A stretch of 64,000 bases of DNA, taken from Triatoma infestans. Lineage: Eukaryota; Arthropoda; Insecta; Hemiptera; Reduviidae. This document shows, one piece after another, positions 45,501 through 56,454 of the stretch. The notes below the pieces were generated by a model. It was not told where the DNA came from and made no database searches. It saw only the letters and a list, made by a program, of their open reading frames with translations. The stretch covers positions 1 to 64,000 of the forward strand of contig JAAEAF010002750.1 of NCBI GenBank assembly GCA_011037195.1, read 5' to 3'. The position numbers were made by a program, and so were the translations under genes. The first letter of the stretch is position 1. The number at the start of each line of letters is the position of its first letter.

Positions 45501-48500
45501 TGTAAGTAAAAATATTTAATTAAATTCAGTATATTCGGATTCCAAGATTTTCAAATCTTACACTATTGCAAAGGAGGCTGGGTTTTCATTGCTGGACAAT
45601 TTCTGAGATTACATTTACCAAAGATATTTCTTGCCTTAATGCGACCTATTCCGGATTTTTTCCCTCATCAGAAATATACACGCAATCATTCTGAGAGGAA
45701 ACATTCTGAGTCGGGAAAGAAAAGTCTGACACCGGTCAGATTAAGACAAAGAAGTTACTACGGCGCACATAGTTTCAGATACTTATAATAGTCTTGGATT
45801 TAAAAAAAATAAATATTGTAACTATGAGGCGAAAGCTGAACAATCTTCTAAAACAAGATTTATTAAATAGATAATCAAAAAATAATCCAGTCTAAATAAA
45901 AGATAGAGAAAGTATATCAAATTCTCTTTGTTCGAAATAGTCTCCATACATGATGCAATATTTTATGAAGTACACTTTAAACTTGGCTGCCTAGGTTGGC
46001 ATTTTTGATCAGTGAAACGAGTTATAAATGAATGTAGAAGTATCAGAGCCAATAGCTATTCCTTCTAGGCACCTCCCACGGATCAAGACAGATTTTCTCA
46101 GTCCAAAGAAAACTGACTATGGAACTTCTGTATGAATAGAAGATATTTACAACAATATCAACAAATTTACACTCAAAATCAGAAAAAGTTACTTTTAAAT
46201 TTTATTTTGTTAATTTAGACAATGAAACTGATTTGTAAATCAATTATTTTAAAATCTATATTATTGCTTAAACTATAAACATTTGTTTATATTATCTAGT
46301 TATCCAGCAAATAAAAACCACAATTCAATACTTCCTTTACAACAACCAAAGACAAAAATCTATGATCAGCATTTATTATATTTTGTTCAATTTAGAAACT
46401 CTCTATGACAAAATTCCTACAGATAATTTAATCAGGCATTAGCTTAATCTAGCATTCATCACATAAGGAAAGATAAAATAGGTCAGTCAATCAAAATACC
46501 GTTTTGAAAACAAAAACATTTGTTATCTGCAATGTTTTGTGCACATATTTTACTTTTACAATGAAGAACCTCTTAATGTTAATTTTACTAAAGGCAATTT
46601 AATCTGGCATTACCTTAATCTAACACTGATGTGTTTGTTACATGAGGATAAAATGTCAGACAATCAAAATATCACTTCGAAAACAAAAAACATTTTTCCG
46701 CAATTTTCTCAAAAGCGGCTGCATTTTTTTTGTTTTTAAAGTTCACACATACATACACATACACATATATAAAGTGTGCATATTATTTTAAAAAGTCGTC
46801 GATGGGATTTCAAGATTTTCGAGTATAAAAACAAATACTACAAGTAAAAGAAATTAACAGCACCAGGACAGTACAGCATCAGTGAAGACATGGTGAGAGA
46901 ATCTGATTTTGACCTGATTACAAACAGAGATATATAGTCATCCTGATGAGCGCTCAGTAAATGTTTACACTGTAATATTTTTACTGCTGACTTCGAGAAT
47001 TAATTAGATTTATTGAAAGATAAATTAATTACAGTTTAGAGAATGTTAAATACTCCTATAACTAACGAATAAAATTGGAAATCTGCTATGAAGAGTTCTT
47101 GTTATATGGGAGTCAAAGAACTATCTTAAGAAAGAGGATAGCCCAAAGTGACATTTTAACATCTTGAGGTTTCCACCAACTTTTAGCAAAAACGGTTATT
47201 GGAAGCATTATAAGAATTCTGAGTTTAAAAAAAACTGCAATTTTAACATTATTTGTCACATTACATTTTTCTTTTCTTTTTTACAGTAAAGTTATGCCTA
47301 TTTTTTCAAGCAGGCTTTATGTCCACTTACCGAACAGATGTCTTGGACAGAGTCTGAAAGCAAATTTATTTTACTATAAATTCCTCATAATTAACCCAAA
47401 CAATAAAATCCGAACCCAGGGACGGGAATCGTACCCAGTACCACGCAATACACCTCTGCTTGCGATCTAACTTCTAAGCATTTAGTTATCATGGTCCTTA
47501 CTTCTTTTAAGTTCTAATTTCTTTAGCACAACAAATGAGATAAAACTGTTCATAAGAGATAATTTTCGTCTTGAATCGTTTCTTTAACTTCCAGCCTTCC
47601 TTATAGACTTACAAAATTTATTGCATCTTTTCATAACTGGCTATAGAAATAACATTACACTTCTCATTATCACTTTTTAAATATTTTTACTTAAAAAATT
47701 CAAGGCTTATTGATATTGTTTAAATTACTTTTATTCGTTACTGCCTACGTAAATACAGTATTTGATACATTAATAAAACGCACCAAATGAAGCAATAGTA
47801 GAAACTGCAGTCATAGTGACACTCAAATTGAGATTACCACCAAGTGCGTAAGTCCATATGTTTGATGCGCCTCCTGCGGGCGATACACCAGTAAAAAAAA
47901 AGCCAAGTCTTAGAGAGTGATTTTCAGGAAAAAGTAATAGACCCAAACCATAACTTATCTGATAAGAGAAAAAAAACATTAAAAACATTTAACTTAAATA
48001 AAAAATTGCCATTTCATGTTAGTCACATCTGAAATTCTTTAATTTCTGTGAACTAATAATTTAAAATATCTAAAAAGAAAACAATAACTGAAACGGATTT
48101 TATCAAACTCTGCATGTCAAAAAAATTGCACTACCCTGAAAAGATTAATTCCCTAACATAATTAAGCAGTTGTAAGAGGTTTATGAAACAAAGGACAACA
48201 AAAAAATGGTAAGCAAAGGTTTGTTTAAGATTTCATTGAACAAAATAAACAACATTTTTCAAGGATTTATTTTGCACAATGTTACAAAAAGAAGACAGCG
48301 TTATAGTCAATTATCCAATTTTGAAAGGAGTTTGAATCGTTGGTATCTCCTTGCCCGAAATTTCGCGACTTTAATCCGTAACCATTGTTCTTGTTTAAGA
48401 TATGGAGATCGTACTCTGAAGAAAGGCATCCAGCTCCTTCTTCTGAAATATGCGTTAATATGCACTGCTACCGACATATGAGTTAAATTAGGAATTTTCA

Positions 48501-51500
48501 TCCTTCAGCTAGATTTGGGACAAATCAGATTGGGTGAAAGACAAGGATATCCATGCGAACAGTTTACCGACATATAGATCATTTGGACTTCACTCCCACT
48601 AACTTTAACGACGATTAACATCAACATAACTTTATAAGACTACCAGCCAGGCTCCACTAAGAGTAAAAGGCTATTGAACTGGCTTACATTATCTTTAGAG
48701 ATGAATCCTTTCTTGTCTAGGGTAAAGTTATCGATGAATGGCGCTAGGAAGATACTCAGTTGTTGCTCGTGGTCGTTACACCATGAGATGTGCCTTAAGC
48801 ATTGAGTTGAGGTCATCTATGATCTTTATCCAAGAGAGGATCAATGCTCCTTGTTACATCGACAAGATCTGAAGATGAATTGGTTACCTATACTGATGCT
48901 ATCGTCTAGATCTCATAAGCAAGAATTTGACAAAACTTTATGCAATAAGAAAAGAAGATAATAATGCTCTTGCTCAGCTCTAACTCTCAATTTTAACCAC
49001 TATTCATATATGGGCTAAGACTGTATAACCGCTTAAGACCTTTCCCCCAATGGCAAATAATTTAGAGAAGCTGGATCTCACCTTCAGCAAGCCTAGAGTG
49101 AGATATCAGAAAAGAATATAGCCTGTCAAATTAGAAAAATTCTGTTAACCAAGGGAGAATTCATTAAGTTTCTCTTGAAATTATTTACCGCCTTGGTAAC
49201 ATAATTAAAATGTAAAAATTTCATGTTTGTTATTTTGCTCTTTCTGAGTGGTGCAATTTCTTTGTGGCTAGCATTTATTTCTGAAGAATAAAAGATTTTT
49301 TACTTCCAACTGTAATTCCCATAATCCATCTTATCTCAAGATATTAAAAGAGAAAATAAAATCAGAAGAAAAGAAGTCTCATAATTCTATTCAAACTCTT
49401 TCATCATGTAACTCCTAAAAAAAAAAATCTGTGAATACACTGAAGACCGCCTAATTTAAAAACTTTAAAAAATAAACTTAAAACAACAGTCTTTAAAAAA
49501 TAAACAGATTTTGTTACGATTAATTCTGTTCAAGTTTTCTTATACATTCAAGTTCAATTTTCTTTATACAATTAAAACCAATCTAAATATATTTATGATG
49601 CTAATTATTCCTTCAAAACATACATACTCAACAATTTTAATCAATAACAAATAAAAAAAAGAGAAAAGAATAATTCGTTATAAAGATTGCTACTCAATAA
49701 CACATAATTTAAATTTTAATGAATCATAACATTAGAACCTAGACGCTTTGCAAAAACAATAAAATTAAATTGAGAATTTAAAATAAAAACTTAAAATAGG
49801 ATATAATGTTTATTTTAAAATAAATTAGGATTCAATTAAAAAAATAAATTAATAACCTAACAGAATTGAAATCTACTTGAATTTTACTAGTTTAAGTTTG
49901 AGAATAATTTTTGCAGGCAGACTTGTCTTTGGTTTAATTGAAGTTTTAGGATAATTTTATTTTAATAATTAATACCTTTTCAACAGTTTGGTTTTAATTG
50001 TTTTTCGTTTTATTATTATTTTTTTCTGTTTCCTTATGCAAGAGAAAATATTTAGTTTCTGTAATACTGGTTGAGTGTTTGGTAAAATATTTTATAATAA
50101 ATAAATTAAAATGCATGGCAATTCTCCGACAATCGACATGCCAACCAAAATATAAATTTCTCTAGAAAGTTTCTATTCCCCTGCTAATAGGTGTTATATT
50201 CAACACAGACATATTACTTATTATGATTTTATTACAAATAAGCCATTTGTAACAAATTAACTAAAAAGAACTGGTCTTATGAACTATTAATCCAACAAAA
50301 AGTAACTGCTTCCTAAAACATGGAATTGTAATAAATAGGAAAGATTAATTTTTTTTGTCTGTTTAAACTTACTAGTTGAAATACTGAAGGCACACCTATA
50401 TCAAAAATGTAATTTTTCCAAGCCAACAAGCCAAAACGGATGTCCTTGAATTAAAAACCAGTGCACATCCATTGACAATCATTTTTTTTTTTTCATCGAC
50501 TAATTTGGTAAAAATCATTATTATTATTATTATTTAAAAAGTTGAAAACTATTATTTAATTATTGAATAACAATTAATAAAGGGGCTAATATAGCAGGGA
50601 TATGGAATTCTTTACACGGGCTAGGGAATTTAAACACAACTCATCCGACTGGGCTCTCATTTATAATCTCGAGATTGTAGTAACTAAATATTCTAGAAAG
50701 TAGGAAGACATTTTTTTCTCGTTCAGTATGTCTAAAACGTCTGTAAAAGTATATATCACTAAGTTCTGAAAAAAACTTCCAATTACCTCTCTTACCTCGT
50801 TGAGACAATATCACCGACTCTAACTAAAGTCACTCTTTACTTCTTTAAATTAGAAAGTAATCTTCTGTTTAAATTTTCCTACTTAGGTGAACGTTTTTGT
50901 GGTCATGAAATATGCTTTTATTAATGGAAGGCAATTTGATAAGCATAAAATATTGGTATAACCACAGCTTTTATCATCATAAATCTTACTTAAAATAAAT
51001 AATCTGATCAACAAACCGTATCCTCTTCAGAAGAGATAATAATTAGTCATGCTCGCACATAGAATTACTGAAAACTATAATTAATACATGCAAATACATT
51101 ACATATTTTTAATGAAGAAGCTTAATCGCTAGAAAGCTGCTGAAGGTATTGGCAATCGCGATTAAACTATGTACACCAATGTACTCACCAATGGCATCAA
51201 TAAGAAATGACTGACAAGCCCAATAACTGGACCTATTGGACGAACGATAGCTTGCTTGAGACATTTGATATCTAAGGCACATCCAAAATTTATGAAAATA
51301 ATTGAAACTAACGTAATCACACTTCCAGTAAATATTTTATCCAAAAGGCGATCATTTCGTATAACGCTGACGCTTAGTTTATTACTTCGTTTCAAACATT
51401 CTTCGTTATTGTTTAATGAATCTGAAATACAAGCATATTTTTATAATTCTAATAAGTAAATGTAATTTTCAAATGAACTTTTATTAAGTAAACACTGCAG

Positions 51501-52106
51501 GAGAAATACATCCTTATATTCATAAATTTCTTGTTTTTAACTGGTAATTTAAAATTATATTTGACTGCATTTCGAACTTATCTATATTTTCTTATCTTAC
51601 GCAAACGTCTAATAAGCAATCGTTAGGAAGTGACGCATTAGAATAAATGACAAATTTGCAGCTTCTTTAATATTAGCAAACGGGAGATTTTTAATCAGCT
51701 TACAAATAGAATAATGAAGTAAAAGAAATAACTCACTTTCTTTTGCAGCTTGACATAAGCTCACCGAAGTATATCCAAGAAACTTTCCTGTAACATTGAA
51801 CTCCGCTACCCAAGTGGAATTGTCTTTTTCCTCAAACTTTATATAATTCTGTTGTACTGAAGCAATTTCTGGATCCCCTACTAAAGCTTTGATGATAATG
51901 GCATCTGAATTATGCTGCCAGTCTGAGGTCGAAGCGATGATACTACTTGTTTTATACATAGCAAGTGTTTTCAATTCTGTCGGAGTGAATGATACTTTCC
52001 ATACATGACTGGCTGCTTTCGGTACTAAAGTGCATGCCACAAACCAAATTGGGCATAACGCTAAAAGGTACATAAGCACGATGTGCAGGGGGTACAAAGG
52101 GCACAT
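42533..52106 (-). CDS. SLC10/P3-like bile-acid:sodium symporter family protein
   Basis: Six exons, 52106-51737, 51421-51189, 47958-47784, 45499-45237, 42978-42792 and 42666-42533, join in phase to 453 residues. Exon 1 gives a signal-peptide-like N-terminus (MCPLYPLHIVLMYLLALCPI) and an extracellular domain with N-glycosylation sites NST and NVT, the layout of the P3-type SLC10 subgroup (SLC10A3/A5). The rest is the membrane core: ITLVSIIFINFGCALDIKCL, the conserved VSPAGGASNIWTYALGGNLN signature, and the crossover helix IETGVQNTGIAIFLL. The tail ends EKLPTLVDEHIYL. Family members move bile acids or other organic anions with Na+; the substrate of P3-type proteins is unknown. Introns carry family A repeats, a SINE and Tc1 relics. 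Every junction is GT-AG and keeps frame. Confidence 0.93.
43060..43460 (+). repeat. Family A fragment in SLC10 intron
   Basis: TCGAAAATGCTCCAACGATC, TTTCCCCGGAAAAATTGATA and AAAACGAAAAGTCGCAGGAA match the 3944-4100 unit of family A. Confidence 0.55.
43490..43690 (+). mobile_element. SINE copy related to 1325-1565
   Basis: A tRNA-like head with box B CAGGTTTGAGTCC is followed by AGTGCTGCTCTTAGATTTTC and CACTGAGAAGGCTCCGGG, both also present in the SINE at 1.3-1.6 kb. It is shorter and lacks the clean GCGCC tail. Confidence 0.6.
44455..45085. mobile_element. Possible decayed hammerhead-flanked element
   Basis: On the plus strand, 45035-45080 reads TCTGAAATGGGCGAGTGCCG, AAACTGGTAAACTGGAAGAA. 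The inverse of 44462-44505 reads CATCGGAAGAAAGAGAAGC after GGCCGAAA and GATGA. The two ends point outward with similar GAAACnnnG...GGAAGAAAG strings, as expected for two arms around about 530 bp of inner sequence. Core boxes are damaged in both. Confidence 0.3.
47284..47500 (-). mobile_element. SINE-like sequence in SLC10 intron
   Basis: The minus strand has a weak box B (GGGTACGATTCCCG near 47430) preceded by a tRNA-like stretch. The segment 47284-47360 resembles 56627-56705 (CAGTAAAGT..., GGCTTTA..GTC..ATTACCGA), so it belongs to a dispersed repeat. Confidence 0.35.
48620..48960 (+). pseudogene. Tc1-like transposase relic
   Basis: Plus-strand frames give AYIIFRDESFLV (first catalytic Asp block, compare VVFSDESRF) and then RCALSIELRSSMIFIQERIN APCYIDKI, the region before the second Asp of Tc1 transposases. 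It is heavily decayed. Confidence 0.5.
49140..51188. other. AT-rich SLC10 intron, nothing recognised
   Basis: No exon is missing here: the exon ending at 51189 (..LLMPL) joins in phase and in family alignment to the exon starting at 47958 (ISYGLG..). Confidence 0.5.
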
Positions 52107-52529
52107 TACTGTAAAAAAAATATAAATATAAAATTATTAAAAACTACGAAATCTGTCAAAAAAATTTATGGACTGGAAAAGTAATCTAAAAATTAAAATA
52201 TGCAGTAAGAAAGCTGTACGTTAATACCTTAGGCTAGTGAAAAAAAATAAGGCACAAACGGTTAGACTTAAAGCAAATATTTGGCTTTATAAAGAAGCAG
52301 AAACTAGCTCTGAGGTAAATTTTGTTCATACAGGGCCGCGCCTCTAATTCTTTATTCTTTTACTTATTCCCAGTTTGGGGTCAGTCGGCTGTGTTTCACA
52401 ATTTCTTTTTTCCTACTTTCAAGCAGGTTAAGAAAGGCCAGTCACACCTTTCGATAGACCTATCGATAGCATTTATATTTCATTTAAGAGAGGAACTTTT
52501 ACTGGAAGAAGAACTAAATTCAAGTATAT

Positions 52530-53425
52530 GATTTTTAAATAAAAAAAATCTGGTGTAAAACACTCGACGTTCTTTTAATCTAAGCAATACAATTTAATCA
52601 AAAAATTTTCGTTACATTTAGTTAGGCTGGCCATAAAAATATGGTAGGGATTTTACTTTATATCTGAGCGGCATAATGTGGAGCATTCTATGTCAAAACC
52701 AACTAAGCTTGCGCAAATTTAAATTTAAACTAACTGATAGACCTCCCCATACCCTTCTAAAATAAATTTTTTGAGAAGAATGTTTCAAATAAAATTTATC
52801 TGTTCCTCCTATGCAGCAAGCATTTCAAGTTTAAAGAAAACTGCTGTAAACGTTTTCGATAAACTTCCAAAAGAATTAAAGTTCCACTTTCGGTTAACCA
52901 ATTTTCTTAATTTGGAATTCTATCAATGCTTTTAATGTGTATTAATAATATCTAGATAGAAAAACTTTTACTAGGTGGTATACTATAGGTATATTAAATA
53001 TTAATATGATACTGAAGTGCTATTTTAGAGGAAAGTATTAACGTTACTGTTACCCCAGAACCCCAAAAAATCAATTTTCTCAAGAAAATGTTGCAGATAA
53101 AAGTGATATTTGAAGTGGTAATTATGTGTGTGGGATAGTATACAAAGTTTAGAGAAAATCGATGAAGCCATTTTCGAGAAAGTCACGAAAATCTTAAAAA
53201 AAAAAAATTCAGTTGTCGCATTTAGCTAGAAATATTCGAGTTTGATGCTGTGATATACCATTTGAGCTTCCCACGACTTAACATTTTTGATATATTCTGT
53301 TAACACACACACAACTTTTCTTATTTAGAGGACTCCAAATAGTGTGTTTCCAGTGAAAACTCAATTCTGAAAATCTGGCATCATCACAATACTTTCTCTT
53401 ACTAAGTAAGAGAAGTAATACATTT
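52530..53425. repeat. Family A copy
   Basis: An end motif ATCTGGTGTAAAACACTCGA (52548), inner blocks like those at 1100-2260, and a terminal palindrome TACTTTCTCTTACTAAGTAA around 53390-53417. Orientation appears to switch inside, as at 3640. Confidence 0.6.
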
Positions 53426-54079
53426 TAAGAAATTATGAGAGCAAGTATAAGATCATTTGTGTTTGGGCGAATTTCCTGCAGATCTCCGTAGTAAGATACG
53501 AAATGGTTTCTTCAACTGGGAACAAGCAATCCTGAAGCCATAAGCTACATGAAGGAGCCACTCTCAGCTTTGCTAGGCCTGATTAAGAAGGCGAAGCTGA
53601 AGGATGCTAATATCTTAGGGGATCCACAATAGAACTCTTAATGGAGTGGAGGGGCTCGCCCTCCCCTTCTGTCAATCTAATCTAAGATACGAAATTATTC
53701 TGAGTTTTCCTTTAGTACTGAGATGGATAATAATTCATTATATAACAATATATACTTACAATAGCACAATTTCAATTGCTTAATTAAAAACCTATACATT
53801 AAAACTCATATTGCCCTTTCTCAAGGAAGCTCATCTCATATTTTCTACTATGAAAGAACAAGCTGCGATGAAAGCAATTTTGAGTAACACAGTTTTTAGA
53901 CTGAAGACCAGCCACCAAGCTAAGAGTTATGGATGGGAGTGGAAGACATAAGATTTTTGTAAATTTCATACTTATCTGCAGATCTCGAGCTGGGTACTTC
54001 CCAGAAACTAGCAATGGTTTTTAATAACATAACTAAATATTATTATACTTAGCATGATGCTGCAGGGAATCCGAAAGTG

Positions 54080-54700
54080 ATCAAAAATAAAAAAATCTGG
54101 TGTGAACACTCACACGACTTTCTCTTACTGCAGTTTACAGAGTTGTAATTGATAATTTTTCTTCGAACTTATAATTTTTACTTGTCTTCAATTTTATGAC
54201 TAAATAAATAAAATGGGAAAGCATAAAATTCCTCTCTCGTCCTAAATTCTTTAAATGAACTTTCTCGGAAAAGGTTTCAAACAAAACTTATAGGTCTTAG
54301 TATTTATTTAGTATATCAAATTTAAAGAAATCGTCGGGTTTTTTGGGAGAAAATACGGAAAACTGAAAAACTGTTCAAAAAAAACCCATTCCAGTCAACC
54401 ATTTTTCTTCAATCTCGGAATTTTGGCAACATATTTAATTCTAATTAATATTATTTGTATGACAAAAATAACGAAACTTAAACCCACCCTTCCCGCAAAG
54501 CCGCCTTAAATGAATTTTCCCAGAGAAATGTTTCAAAACAGAAAAAATTATTTTATATATATAATTAAAATAGATATATAATATATATAAAAATATAAAT
54601 ATGTAATTGAAATTCTAAGTTTAAAGAAAATCTCTGGTGTGAAGCATAAAGTTAGGTACTCTTTCTGCAATTCTCACAATTTCTGAATGATACATTTCCT
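54080..54700. repeat. Family A copy
   Basis: AATCTGGTGTGAACACTCAC near 54094 and CTTAAATGAATTTTCCCAGA near 54510 are family A blocks. A second GGTGTGAAGC end lies near 54633. Confidence 0.55.
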
Positions 54701-56454
54701 TAAAGGTCAAAATATTTAATAAATTTTAGTTCTCTAATTCCCCAGATGGTAAAAAAAAAACTGTATTATAGATCCTACAGAGAAAAGCCTAATCTCCCAG
54801 CTCACCCAGAACCGGAACTCACATAAATCAGTTTTCTTTAATTTTCAAATAAAAGGTAAGTTTTCAAACATACGCAAGCATGTACCAATTTAAAAAAAAA
54901 AAAAAAAATTCTGCTAAGAGGCCACAAAAAGTATTTCTGACGAAAACCGATTCGACTCTAAAAGTATCGATTCATATTCTCCTACAATAGAAACAAAATG
55001 AAAATTATTTTGAATAAAAAAATGCTATCCGCACTGTTAAAATGAATGTAGATGCCAGCTAAAATTTAAATTAAAAAAAAAACATTCCAATGTTCGAATA
55101 GATTTTGAAAAAATAATATTCCAAAATTCTGAAATAATTTTGAGTCACATGATTCTCTGAGAGCCACAGTAGGGATAAACGCATTTATTTATTATTTTTT
55201 TTACAAAAAAATAAATATATATTCTATACTTCTTTGTAATTTATATTACGAATGGCAATAGATTCTGGCAATTCAAAGTACTCGCTTTTGCTAATCGTGG
55301 TGGTTTATTTTTCTTAACGTTCGAATAAATCAGTGGTAGTAAAAAATGACAAACAAGGTAGCTTTTGTTAAAAGTGTATCATTTTTCTTTTATTCATGAG
55401 GTCACATTAGAAGTAAAATGGCAGTGGCAGACATATATCTGACTTTTGAGGTAGAGAAATTTTGGATTTTGATCATAACAAAAAAATAAAAAAGAAATCC
55501 AAAAGGCATTTACATAAAAACTTTAGTGACAATATGTATTTGTGATCTTTTTGTGATCATGCTGAATCAGTTCTATCAGTATTAACGTAGTTGTGTTTGG
55601 ATGAAAAAAAAATAAATTCTTTTAATTCAAGGTTTTGAATATTAATTGTGCCATCATCAAGACAGAACTATTTTTGGAAAAGAGAAGAAAACAATAAAGA
55701 TCTTGAAGTGGTGGACTTAGAGTATTCATGATATCTGAATTCTGAAGTGAAATCTTTGTATTTTTAAATATTTCACTTCTTACTTTATTCATTTTTTTTA
55801 CGTACTCCAAAGATATTTTTGTCCTGATGTTGAAGGGATATATATTGAAAGCCTGATGAAATATTTTTTATTTCATCTGACCGAACTAGCTGGAACATCC
55901 AGCAACCAATGATTACAACGATATGGTGCGCAGACATAAAATAAGTGTGAGATGTAAGTCACACGAAGTAATTTAGGGGCAGCGAGGAATGGATAAAAAA
56001 AATTATAATCAAAAACAGATAAATGTTTTCTTCATCAATAAGCCACTAAATTTAAGCTTAAAAACTGCCTAAATTAAGCAATATTAAGTAACTTTTAAGT
56101 GCTTTTAAATTTTAATATATCATAAATTTCTAAAAAAATTTCGAATTTATTATTACTATTATTATTACACCAGTAAATACAAATTTTGAACAATAGTAGG
56201 GCATTAAAACTTTTTTATACTATTAAGGGGAGTTATAGTACTTGTACAAATATGGCACCTTTCTTTTGGTTTTGTTCGCAAATATTTATTCTCAAATTCA
56301 TTAAATGAAACATGTATCATTTAAGAAAAATCTAAAAATTCATTTAAAATTCCATGAAACAGCATAATTCTAATTATCAGGCACTGTATATTCCATTCTT
56401 TAATTTCTGTCGGATGTATTGTCATATAAAAAAATAAAGTCCAGCTTCATGTTC
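54701..56454. other. Intergenic region before the APEH 3' end
   Basis: AT-rich with poly(A) runs; no gene recognised. The APEH 3' UTR should lie just left of 56455. Confidence 0.35.

Noticed and set aside
48206..48500. Hammerhead-like strings CTGAAGA and CTGAAATATGCG near 48415-48455
   Set aside because: GAAA is not preceded by a proper stem II, stem III and the cleavage triplet cannot be placed, and no clear second arm exists.
42533..52106. Several short frames here as separate small membrane proteins
   Set aside because: Each is one exon of a single SLC10 gene; phases and family alignment join all six.
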